NCBI RefSeq assembly: GCF_016803135.1
Contig: NZ_JAEVFE010000006.1
Span: 1-64,000 of the forward strand
DNA from: Altererythrobacter sp. C41
GTDB taxonomy: Bacteria > Pseudomonadota > Alphaproteobacteria > Sphingomonadales > Sphingomonadaceae
DNA length: 64,000 nucleotides
Direction of reading: 5' to 3'
The position numbers and the translations under genes are program-made. The notes beneath the pieces were generated by a model. It did no database searches, was not told the DNA's origin, and worked only from the letters and a program-made list of their open reading frames with translations. This document shows positions 50,827 through 58,569 of this stretch, piece by piece. Numbering within the stretch: the stretch's first letter is position 1; the number at the start of each line of letters is the position of its first letter.

Positions 50827-52386
50827 TCAGACCTTGACTGCTTGCGGCCTGCCGGGCTCCACGACGTAGCGCGCCAGCGTGCTGATGCGGCCACCTGGTG
50901 TGAACACCTGATCGACAACGCGCAGATCGGCGTGCCAGGTCTTGGGGGCCACATCGAACAGCAGATAGCCGCGCTGATCGTGGATCATCGAGATATGCGG
51001 GTTGGTCGCCGCGCGCGGATCGGGGCCGATGGGCAATCCGTTGGTGCTGATCGAGCTGACCGACGTTCCGTGGAACTCGGGCGCGATCGATGGGCTTTCG
51101 AGATCTCCGCGACGCGACGGCAGGTTGCCGATGAAGAACATGTGGCTGTCGCCCCCGGTGATGACGACATTCTTGCCGCGTTCCCCGATCATCCCGATCA
51201 ACCGCTCGCGTGCATCGGGATAGCCCGTCCAGTTGTCGTAGCCGTTCGAGGGAACCGCTTGCGCCGACCGATCGAACGGCATGACGAGCCCGCCGAGTCC
51301 CAGCAGATTCCACGCGAAAGCAGGCGTGAGACCTTCACCCAGCCAGCGCTCCTGCGCCCCGCCCAGCAGGGTGTCCGGCGTGTCGCGCGTATCGACGCAA
51401 TTGCCGTTGCCGGGCTTCTCGCACAGACGGATGCTGCGATAGCTGCGCTTGTCGAGGACGTGGAGGCGCACGAGCTGGCCGAAATCGAGCCGCCGGTAGG
51501 TGCGCGGCGACCCCCGATACGGAAACTGGGTCATCCGCACGGGCATATGTTCGTACCAGGCCTGCATCGCGGCGGCACGGCGCAGCAGGAACACTTCCGG
51601 GGGCGTGGTGCCGGCATCGAGATCGCCCGCCCAGTCATTCTCGACCTCGTGATCGTCGAAGGTCGATACGAACGCCGCGGCCGCGTGCGCCGCCTTCAGA
51701 TCGGGATCGGTCTTGTAGAGCGCATAGCGCTGCCGATAGTCGTCGAGGCTGTATATCTCGTCGCTGTTGTGGTGGCGCACGAGGGGCGCCTTGGCTGCCG
51801 CCGCCAGGCCGGCCGCCTTTCCTTCGTAGATATAGTCGCCGTAATGATAGACGAGATCCAGGTCGGCTTCCTGGCTGATATGGTGCCAAGCCGTGAAGAG
51901 CCCGCGCTCGTAATGCTGGCATCCGGCGACCGCCATGCGCAACCGGTCCAGCGTCGCTCCGGCGGCGGGCGCCGTGCGGACGGTGCCGATGTCGCTCGCG
52001 ATCCCGTCGACGACGAAGCGATACCAGTAGCGGCGATGGCTGCCGAGGCCCCCAACCTCGACATGAACCGAATGCGCCAGTTCGGGCCGTGCCAGCGCCA
52101 CGCCGGTACGCACGATCCGGCGGAACGATTCGTCCTCGGCGACGTCCCAGCCGACCGGCACGGCCTCGGCTGGCATGCCGCCATGGGGTTCGAGCGGTTT
52201 CGGCGCCAGGCGGGTCCAGATGACGAAGCCATCGGGCGCCGGATCGCCCGAGGCGACGCCCAGCGTGAACGGATCGTCGAGGAATTTCGGCGCGGCGAGT
52301 GCGGGCGCCCGCGCCAGCGCAGCGACCAGCGCGGCGTGTCCGCCGGCGCGAAGAAGGGTGCGGCGGCTGAACGGATATCCCGTCAT
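50827..52386 (-). CDS. phoD: Tat-exported PhoD-type alkaline phosphatase/phosphodiesterase
   Basis: A 519-residue protein with a twin-arginine signal (SRRTLLRAG, then a hydrophobic stretch ending ARAPALA), so it is folded before export to the periplasm. PhoD fold motifs are visible: FTLGVASGDPAPDGFVIWTRL, VAGCQHYERGLFTAWHH (iron Cys ligand), YHYGDYIYEG, STFDDHEVENDW and VITGGDSHMFF (metal ligands). PhoD enzymes cleave phosphomonoesters or diesters with Fe/Ca. The presence in a sugar/polyol cluster suggests it releases a phosphate- or phosphodiester-linked polyol, but this is inference. It lies between the polyol dehydrogenase and the ROK kinase. Confidence 0.88.
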   Translation of the reverse strand: MTGYPFSRRTLLRAGGHAALVAALARAPALAAPKFLDDPFTLGVASGDPAPDGFVIWTRLAPKPLEPHGGMPAEAVPVGWDVAEDESFRRIVRTGVALARPELAHSVHVEVGGLGSHRRYWYRFVVDGIASDIGTVRTAPAAGATLDRLRMAVAGCQHYERGLFTAWHHISQEADLDLVYHYGDYIYEGKAAGLAAAAKAPLVRHHNSDEIYSLDDYRQRYALYKTDPDLKAAHAAAAFVSTFDDHEVENDWAGDLDAGTTPPEVFLLRRAAAMQAWYEHMPVRMTQFPYRGSPRTYRRLDFGQLVRLHVLDKRSYRSIRLCEKPGNGNCVDTRDTPDTLLGGAQERWLGEGLTPAFAWNLLGLGGLVMPFDRSAQAVPSNGYDNWTGYPDARERLIGMIGERGKNVVITGGDSHMFFIGNLPSRRGDLESPSIAPEFHGTSVSSISTNGLPIGPDPRAATNPHISMIHDQRGYLLFDVAPKTWHADLRVVDQVFTPGGRISTLARYVVEPGRPQAVKV

Positions 52387-52472
52387 AATATAAGGCTCGC
52401 AGGGTTTGTCTGGAAGGCGGTGTTCGACAGCGTCAGACCGTCATCGATCCGGGTGGGCGCGCGTCGCATCGG

Positions 52473-53906
52473 TCAGCCTTCGATGTAGCGCGCCATGGCC
52501 CCGCGCACTCCCTCATCCCAGACGAGATGCAGCGCCTCCGCGAACGCGGCGACGAGGGCGGGATCGTTCGCAAGGTTGCCGTAGATCGCACGCATTCCGA
52601 TCCATCCGACGGGATCCTGCTTCGCCGCGCGGGCTGTGGCCGTCAGCTTGTCCCAATCGGGATCGTTCGGGGCGATCGCGCGGCCATTGGGGGCGGTGCC
52701 GTAGCAATAGCGGCACCATAGGGCGCTGGCGAGGATCAGTCCCTTCGGCATGACGCCTCTGGCGATATTGTCGCGGATCGACGGGATGATGAACTTCGGC
52801 TGCCGGTTCGATCCGTCGAAGCACAGGCGGTGCGCGGTGTCGGCGATCTCGGGATTCGAGAAACGCTGCAGGATGAGTTGCTTGTAGTCGCTCAGGTCAT
52901 GACCCGGAACGAGGGGGACGATCGGCACGATCTCGTCGCTTTCGATCTTGTCGACGAAGGCCGCGATCGTGGGGTCGGCCATCGCCTCGTGGACATGCTC
53001 GATTCCCAGAAGTTCCGCCGGATAGCCGATGATCGCGTGGCCGCCATTGAGGATGCGGATCTTCATCGTCTCGAAATCGTGGACACAAGAGCTGAAGGTA
53101 GCGCCGACCTTCTCGAGGGCAGGGCGACCGGCCGAGAAGCGGTCTTCGATCACCCACTGGCGGAACGGCTCGCACGTCACCGGCACTGGATCGTCGCCGA
53201 GGCCGAAGGCCGCCGCCATCGCGCGCTCGCGTGGGCCGGTCGCCGGCGCGATGCGATCGACCATGGCGTTCGGAAAGGCGACATGGGCGTCGATCCAGTC
53301 GGCGAGGCCGGGATCGGACAGGCGGGCCAGCCCCACCACCGCGGCGCGCGCGACATCGCCGTTGCCGGGCAGATTGTCGCACGACAGCACCGTGAACGGC
53401 ACGACGCCGGCGTCGCGGCGCGCCGCCAGCGCCGCGACGATCGCTCCGAAGGCGGTCGCCGGGCGATCGGGCATGGTACCGTCGGCGACGATCTCGGGCG
53501 CCGACGGGTCGAAGCGGCCGGTCGCGGGATCGATGAAATAGCCGCCTTCGGTAACGGTCAGCGAGACGATGCGGATTTCCGGCCGGCGCATCGCGGCGAT
53601 CAGGGGGCCGTTCGCGGGATCGACCTCCACGAAGCCGATCATGGAACCGATACGGCGCGCGCGCTTGCCCTGGGGGTCGAGCTCGATCACCGTCGACAGC
53701 CAGTCCTGCGCCATGAGCGCATCGCGCATCCGCGCATCGGCCGGGCGCACCCCCGCGCCGAGGATGGCCCAGTCGTGATCCTCGCCCAGCGCGAACAGAT
53801 CGTCGAGATAGGCCGCCATATGGGCGCGGTGGAAATTGCCCAGGCCGATATGGACGATCCCGGCTGTCAGGCGTGCGCGATCATAGCGGGGCTGGGCGAC
53901 GCTCAT
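52473..53906 (-). CDS. Mannitol dehydrogenase family polyol 2-dehydrogenase
   Basis: A 477-residue long-chain polyol dehydrogenase. The NAD loop IVHIGLGNFHRAHMAAYLDDL, the catalytic K-x5-N-x2-H motif in ETMKIRILNGGHAIIGY (Lys, Asn and His as in Pseudomonas mannitol 2-dehydrogenase) and VLSCDNLPGNGDVAR place it in this family. It oxidises mannitol, arabinitol or sorbitol to the 2-ketose; fructuronate/tagaturonate reductases are related, but their motifs differ. With the fructokinase-type ROK protein downstream it forms a route polyol to fructose to fructose-6-phosphate. It is co-transcribed with the FAD oxidoreductase 24 bases upstream and PhoD. Confidence 0.9.
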   Translation of the reverse strand: MSVAQPRYDRARLTAGIVHIGLGNFHRAHMAAYLDDLFALGEDHDWAILGAGVRPADARMRDALMAQDWLSTVIELDPQGKRARRIGSMIGFVEVDPANGPLIAAMRRPEIRIVSLTVTEGGYFIDPATGRFDPSAPEIVADGTMPDRPATAFGAIVAALAARRDAGVVPFTVLSCDNLPGNGDVARAAVVGLARLSDPGLADWIDAHVAFPNAMVDRIAPATGPRERAMAAAFGLGDDPVPVTCEPFRQWVIEDRFSAGRPALEKVGATFSSCVHDFETMKIRILNGGHAIIGYPAELLGIEHVHEAMADPTIAAFVDKIESDEIVPIVPLVPGHDLSDYKQLILQRFSNPEIADTAHRLCFDGSNRQPKFIIPSIRDNIARGVMPKGLILASALWCRYCYGTAPNGRAIAPNDPDWDKLTATARAAKQDPVGWIGMRAIYGNLANDPALVAAFAEALHLVWDEGVRGAMARYIEG

Positions 53907-53930
53907 CTCATGCTCTTTCGGGAGGCAGCA

Positions 53931-55316
53931 TCACCGGGCAGCGCTGACCGCGGGATAGGTGGTCAGTTCGATCGGTGCCGCCGGGGCGACGACATTGTCG
54001 AAATCGACCACCGCGCCCTGCGCGATCAGCGTTTCGCGCAGATGCTCGAAGTTCATCGCCGACATGCTGTAGCCGTGCTTGACGCTCAGGGCGGCCGCCG
54101 TTCCTGCGCCCTGGCCCATCGCCATGCAGGTCGCCATCACACGAACCGAGCCGAAGCCGGGGCCGTCCGCGCTCAGGCAGCGGCCCGCCGTGACGAGGTT
54201 GACGCTGCCTCGCGGCACCAGGCAGCGGAAGGGAACGTTATATTCCTGCCGCGGGATGACGAGGCCGTTCTGATCGTTGCTGTCGCTCGCATGGATATCG
54301 ATCACGTGCGCGCCCTTCGCGATCGTGTCGGGGAAGGCCTTCGGGGACAGGATGTCGTCGCGCTGCAACTCGTAGAGGCCGACGATGTGATAGGATTCGC
54401 GCACGCCTGTCTGGATGCCCGATTTCGCCAGCCAGCAGTCGCGGAATTCCGGAAATTCGCGGCGCAGCACTTCGATGATGAGCTGCAGATTCTCGCGCAG
54501 GCTGCATTCGGTCTTGGTGAACCACTCGGGATCGCTGGCGTCGGTCGCCTCGCGGAGCACGTTGATGCTCACCATGCCGTCGTGGAAGAACTTGTTGATC
54601 CAGGGGCCGCCGAAAATCGGAATCTCGCCCTGTTCGTTGAGTTCGAGCAGCCGGCCGCGGATGGCCTCGGACACCGGCAGCATCCCGTCGACCGCGTCGC
54701 CGAACAGATAACCGAGCGCGTCGGTATCGACGCCGCCCAACTGGAACCACAGTGTCGCCGGCTGCAGCACGTCTCCCTTCGTGGTCGGGAAGCCGGCCGC
54801 GCGCACGAGGTCGGCGTCGCCGGTGCAATCGACGAACACCTCCGCCTCGTAGGCGACGCGGCCCGCCTTGTTCTGCACGATGACATGGGTGACGCGGTCG
54901 CCCTCGACGACACAGTCCGAAAACCAGGAGTGGTAGAGCAGCGTCACCCCGCTTTCGAGCAGCAGACGCTGGGCAGCGAGTTTCAGGATCTCGTCGTTGA
55001 CAGGAAAATTGCCGCTCTCGCGCGTGACGTCTGCGCCGCCGAGTTCGGCCGCTTTCTCCAGCAGCTCGAAGGGGATGCCGCCGATATGCTGCTTGCCGAA
55101 ATGCCGGAATTCGCTGATCGGCGTCACCAACGCACTCGTCGACATGCCGCCAACGAAGCCATAGCGTTCGATCAGCAGCGTCCTCGCGCCGTTTCGCGCC
55201 GCCGCGACCGCGGCGATCAGCCCCGCCGGACCGCCGCCGCAGACGACGACGTCATAGCTTCCGATAACCGGAACCTCGCTGCGGGGGACGCTGATTGACG
55301 CATTGTGCTTGGGCAT
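53931..55316 (-). CDS. FAD-dependent oxidoreductase (PF12831-like)
   Basis: A 461-residue flavoprotein. YDVVVCGGGPAGLIAAVAAARNG is the FAD dinucleotide fold, LIERYGFVGGMSTSALVTPI follows, and AEVFVDCTGDADLVRAAGFP and TAGRCLSADGPGFGSVRVMATCMAMGQGAG close the FAD site. The family (FAD_oxidored) is widespread in carbohydrate- and xenobiotic-degrading loci, with unknown electron donors. It heads the leftward operon. ATG 55316 follows AGGAAAG; an in-frame ATG at 55364 with GAGG upstream is an equal alternative and would add 16 residues. The substrate is not known. Confidence 0.82.
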   Translation of the reverse strand: MPKHNASISVPRSEVPVIGSYDVVVCGGGPAGLIAAVAAARNGARTLLIERYGFVGGMSTSALVTPISEFRHFGKQHIGGIPFELLEKAAELGGADVTRESGNFPVNDEILKLAAQRLLLESGVTLLYHSWFSDCVVEGDRVTHVIVQNKAGRVAYEAEVFVDCTGDADLVRAAGFPTTKGDVLQPATLWFQLGGVDTDALGYLFGDAVDGMLPVSEAIRGRLLELNEQGEIPIFGGPWINKFFHDGMVSINVLREATDASDPEWFTKTECSLRENLQLIIEVLRREFPEFRDCWLAKSGIQTGVRESYHIVGLYELQRDDILSPKAFPDTIAKGAHVIDIHASDSNDQNGLVIPRQEYNVPFRCLVPRGSVNLVTAGRCLSADGPGFGSVRVMATCMAMGQGAGTAAALSVKHGYSMSAMNFEHLRETLIAQGAVVDFDNVVAPAAPIELTTYPAVSAAR

Positions 55317-55507
55317 TGCGGGGCGTTTCTTTCCTGTTGGTGATCTGAATTCGTACGCGGCCATGCCGCGACGCCTCGGTGGATGAGCGGCCGGCCGAGA
55401 ATGAAAGTGCTGGCGGTACTGGAACGGTGGGGGGGCGTGCGCCACTCGGAACTCCCTGCCTGATCCCACTCCTTCCCGTGTCGTTATCTACAATGACGAT
55501 ATATCTA

Positions 55508-55524
55508 GATATCGATAATGTTAT
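55508..55524. promoter_or_regulatory. Operator-like site 1 (LacI regulon, predicted)
   Basis: GATATCGATAATGTTAT contains a core that matches AACGATAATGTT at 11 of 12 positions. The same core recurs at 55643-55658 and, inverted, at 58306-58322. The site is in the divergent promoter of the FAD-oxidoreductase operon and the LacI gene. Confidence 0.6.
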
Positions 55525-55642
55525 TCCTGCCATAACCCGTCAACCCAGTCAACGTGCTTATAGATAGTTGATATATTGATGGTTTTATCATCCCGTCCAG
55601 TGATGGGAGGACTTGATGTGTGGGGAATCAAGCCCATTTAGA

Positions 55643-55658
55643 GATAACGATAATGTAT
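55643..55658. promoter_or_regulatory. Operator-like site 2 (LacI regulon, predicted)
   Basis: GATAACGATAATGTAT holds AACGATAATGTA, differing from the consensus core by one base. It lies about 58 bases upstream of the LacI start, so autoregulation is likely if it is an operator. Confidence 0.6.
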
Positions 55659-55715
55659 GTTTGGCGACTGGAGCATCGGACGCTAGACTCATGAGCCAGA
55701 TCAAGGGGCGTAGGC

Positions 55716-56774
55716 ATGACTGACGAAACCAGGGGGCGGCGTCAGCCCACTCTTCAGGATTTGGCGAAAGTCGCCGGCGTGACGGCGAACACTGTTTCCC
55801 GCGCACTCAACGATCGGCCGGGCGTCAGCCCGGCCACGCGGGCCCTCATCAAGGCCGAGGCCGAACGCCTGGGCTACGTGCCCAATGTCCACGCTCGCTC
55901 GCTCGTCCTCGGCGCGCGCAAGACGATCGGCGTGATCATCGCCAACATTTCGAATCCCTTCTTCGCCGACCTCGTCAGCGAGGTCGAGTTGCAGGCGCAG
56001 CATGCCGGCTACACGGTGCTGCTGCTGCTGTCCTACGAATCGGCGGAGCGCGAGCGCGACGCCATCAACCGCGCGCTGCGATCCGGCCTGGACGGTCTCA
56101 TCGCGGCGCCGGTGCAGGAACGCTCCGATGCCTGGACGCCGGTGATCAAGGCGGGCATTCCGCTCGTTCTCGTCAGCCGCGAGCTGCCCGAGCTGGGTGT
56201 CGACTTCTACTCGACCGACAACGAGGCTGGCATCCAGCTCACCACGGAGGCGGTTCTGGCGCGCGGCGCGAAGGACATCGTGCTGCTTGATGAGGACATG
56301 CCGTTTTCAACCATCCGGCTGCGCACCGAAGGGTTTCGGCACGCGCTCGAGCGGCACGGTTTGGCCTTCGATCCCCGCAACAATCTCGCGCTGATTCCGC
56401 CGCCGCGCTCGTTCCGCGTCTCGCAATCGTGGCATGCCGACGATGCCTATCGCGTCGCCAGCGATCTGCTGGATCGCGGCCGGCGGCCGGACGCCTTCGT
56501 CGTCGGCGACGACTATTACGCGCTCGGTCTGTATCGCGCGCTGCGCGAGCGCGGTATCCGCGTCCCAGACGACGTACTGGTCATGGGCTGGGGCAACCAT
56601 CCCTTCACCCGGTTTATGGAACCGCCGCTTTCCACGCTGCTGCTGCCGTTTGAGGAGGTCGCCCGCCGCGCCACGCGCCGGCTACTCGACCGGATCCAGG
56701 GCACGGCAGACGATCGGGTCGTCACCGACCGAATCGTGCCGGAACTCGTGATCCGCGCATCAAGCACGCGCTGA
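55716..56774 (+). CDS. LacI-family transcriptional regulator
   Basis: A 352-residue regulator. The N-terminal helix-turn-helix TLQDLAKVAGVTANTVSRALNDRPGVS (residues 10-40) with hinge helix LGYVPNVHARSL is the LacI signature. A periplasmic-binding-protein-like sensor follows, with TIGVIIANISNPFFADLVSEVE and VLVMGWGNHPFTRFMEPPLSTLLLP. It is divergent from the FAD-oxidoreductase operon and convergent with the MFS gene (their ends overlap by 15 bases), and two operator-like repeats lie on each side. It probably represses the cluster until a sugar or sugar-like inducer binds. Confidence 0.9.
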   Translation: MTDETRGRRQPTLQDLAKVAGVTANTVSRALNDRPGVSPATRALIKAEAERLGYVPNVHARSLVLGARKTIGVIIANISNPFFADLVSEVELQAQHAGYTVLLLLSYESAERERDAINRALRSGLDGLIAAPVQERSDAWTPVIKAGIPLVLVSRELPELGVDFYSTDNEAGIQLTTEAVLARGAKDIVLLDEDMPFSTIRLRTEGFRHALERHGLAFDPRNNLALIPPPRSFRVSQSWHADDAYRVASDLLDRGRRPDAFVVGDDYYALGLYRALRERGIRVPDDVLVMGWGNHPFTRFMEPPLSTLLLPFEEVARRATRRLLDRIQGTADDRVVTDRIVPELVIRASSTR

Positions 56775-58046
56775 AATCGCGCGCCGGCTGCGCCCGATTA
56801 CCACGATCAGGATCACCGCCGACAGCGGGTGCAGGACCGCGAGCCCGACGAACAGCGCGACGTAGTCGAACTGTTCGAGGATCGATCCGGCGAGCAGGTT
56901 GAGGATCAGCGAGGTACTGGCGCCGACCGCGCCGAGAATCCCGACCGCCGACGCGTTGACACGAGCGGAAAACAGCCCGGCCAGGAGCACGTTATAGCCG
57001 ACGAACCAGGCCTGGCAGACCACAACGACGATCGTGATGATGGCAATCGCCAGGGCGGCGCTGGAGGTCATGGTGATGATGGCGCCCAACGGCATCAGCG
57101 CGGCAGTGAATGCGAAAATGCGAAGCTGGACCCGGATGGGGTCATGCCCGCGTTCGGTGAATCGGTCGACCACCCGGCCGAGCACCATGCACATCAATAC
57201 GGCGGCGATGAATGGCAGGCCGCCGACCAACCCGAGTTCCGACAGCGACAGACCGACGCGTTCCTGCAGATAACCGGGAATCCAGAACAGATAGAAATAC
57301 CAGACCGGATCGCTGAGCATGCGGACCGCAATGATCGACCAGAATCTCTTGTCGCGCATCAGTCCGCGGACCGATGCGTCGCCGTCGTCGACCGGCTCGG
57401 GCAAGGTCGGCGCCGCGTCCGCCATCGGCTGAGCGGGCGGAGTGTGCCGGGTGTCGGCGAACCACCACAGGATGGCTACGATGATTCCGATCACCCCCGG
57501 AATTACGAATGCCGCGCGCCAGCCGATTCCGGTCGCCAGCAAGGCGATCAAAGGTGGTGCGAGGATGGCCCCGATATTGCCGGCCGGCGTAGCTATGCTG
57601 ATCGCCAGCGCGCGTCGCTCGATCGGCACCCAGTTCAGAATGGCGCGCTGGACGACCGGAAACGCGCCGGGCTCGGCGGCGCCCATCAGGACGCGCGACG
57701 CGACGAGATGCCCGAAGTTATGCGACAGACCCGACACGATATTGGCGACCGACCAGCCGATCGCGAACACCGTCATTGAGGCCCGAGTGCCGAACCGGTC
57801 GATCAGCCGGCCACTCACCACGTACATGAGGATGTAGGGCAGCATGAACGCGAAGGTCAGCAGCGAATAGGCTTCGTCGTCGAACGCCAGCTCGGCCTTC
57901 ATGATTGGCTTGAGGATCGAGAGCGTTTGCCGATCGAAATAGTTCAGCACCAGCAATGCCATCAGCAGCCCGATGATAAGCCAGGCTTTGCGCGGCATCT
58001 TCTTGATCGGTGCCGCGTCGGCGGTCGCTGTCTGGGCGTCGGTCAT
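56760..58046 (-). CDS. MFS transporter, ACS (hexuronate/anion-cation symporter) type
   Basis: A 428-residue transporter with twelve helices. KAWLIIGLLMALLVLNYFDRQTLSILKPIM carries the ACS-type DRQ signature, and the loops include YVVSGRLIDRFGTRASM, LMGAAEPGAFPVVQRAI and IGYVLVDR-like patterns. ACS members carry hexuronates, glucarate or sugar acids by proton symport. The promoter region is shared divergently with the TonB-dependent receptor, so the two probably serve outer- and inner-membrane transport of the same compound. The gene end overlaps the LacI end by 15 bases. ATG 58046 is the family-consistent start; an upstream in-frame extension is possible. Confidence 0.85.
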   Translation of the reverse strand: MTDAQTATADAAPIKKMPRKAWLIIGLLMALLVLNYFDRQTLSILKPIMKAELAFDDEAYSLLTFAFMLPYILMYVVSGRLIDRFGTRASMTVFAIGWSVANIVSGLSHNFGHLVASRVLMGAAEPGAFPVVQRAILNWVPIERRALAISIATPAGNIGAILAPPLIALLATGIGWRAAFVIPGVIGIIVAILWWFADTRHTPPAQPMADAAPTLPEPVDDGDASVRGLMRDKRFWSIIAVRMLSDPVWYFYLFWIPGYLQERVGLSLSELGLVGGLPFIAAVLMCMVLGRVVDRFTERGHDPIRVQLRIFAFTAALMPLGAIITMTSSAALAIAIITIVVVVCQAWFVGYNVLLAGLFSARVNASAVGILGAVGASTSLILNLLAGSILEQFDYVALFVGLAVLHPLSAVILIVVIGRSRRAISARA

Positions 58047-58305
58047 CTGGCTGGTCCAATCGATTGCTGGCGGCGTGCGAGAGCGGGCGGCGTTTGTGGG
58101 GCGCGCGTCGCGACGCCCTGGTTGAGGAGCAGTGACCGAGAAGCCTGGGCGCCGCAACGATGTGCGATGGCCGAGCCGTCATCGCGCCGCCGCGTCGGCG
58201 GCCAAGGACGAGCGCCGGACATCGAACGGTGAGCCGCTGTCAGGCGTGTGTGCAAGTACGACGAACGGGCAATTGCGCTACGGGCCATCCGGCGACATCT
58301 CCCTC

Positions 58306-58322
58306 ATAACATTATCGTTATC
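58306..58322. promoter_or_regulatory. Operator-like site 3 (LacI regulon, predicted)
   Basis: ATAACATTATCGTTATC, reverse complement GATAACGATAATGTTAT, matches sites 1 and 2 on the opposite strand almost perfectly. It has arms ATAAC and GTTAT. It lies about 260 bases before both start codons, mid-way in the shared region. Confidence 0.65.
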
Positions 58323-58447
58323 GTAGAATCGCCCAGAGCTCTTGTCCAGTGAGCGATTCTCCCGCGGATCATATTCATAAAAATGCCATAAAACAGAGAG
58401 ATAAAGAAGAAGTTGACTATCGCTGGGTCATCTGGCAGGTCTACATT

Positions 58448-58459
58448 AACGCTATCGTT
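58448..58459. promoter_or_regulatory. Operator-like site 4 (LacI regulon, predicted)
   Basis: AACGCTATCGTT is a perfect 4-bp-arm palindrome (AACG-CTAT-CGTT) with the same AAC-N6-GTT frame as the other sites. It lies about 110 bases before the receptor start, a typical operator position. Confidence 0.5.
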
Positions 58460-58569
58460 CATGTCGTAGCTGTCGGCCATCAGGCTGACGGCAATTAGGC
58501 GATCCGGCGGGGCGACCTTGAAACGGATACAGATTCAATAACAAACACAATGGTTTAGTGGAGGAACTA

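Larger units (their letters stand above)
55317..55715. other. Divergent intergenic region between FAD oxidoreductase and LacI regulator
   Basis: No gene is seen in these 399 bases. The right half (about 55480-55700) is AT-rich against a GC-rich background and holds two operator-like sites, at 55508-55524 and 55643-55658. The region must carry promoters for both the leftward operon and lacI-type regulator. Confidence 0.7.
58047..58569. other. Divergent intergenic region between MFS transporter and TonB-dependent receptor
   Basis: No gene is seen in 523 bases. The 3' half is AT-rich and contains two operator-like sites, at 58306-58322 and 58448-58459, plus the likely promoter of the receptor. 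The segment 58330-58440 (e.g. AAACAGAGAGATAAAGAAG) is the most AT-rich part. Confidence 0.7.

Noticed and set aside
56760-58046. Calling the MFS protein a hexuronate importer
   Set aside because: Only ACS family resemblance supports this; there are no uronate isomerase, mannonate dehydratase or KDG kinase genes nearby, and the dehydrogenase carries polyol-type catalytic residues.
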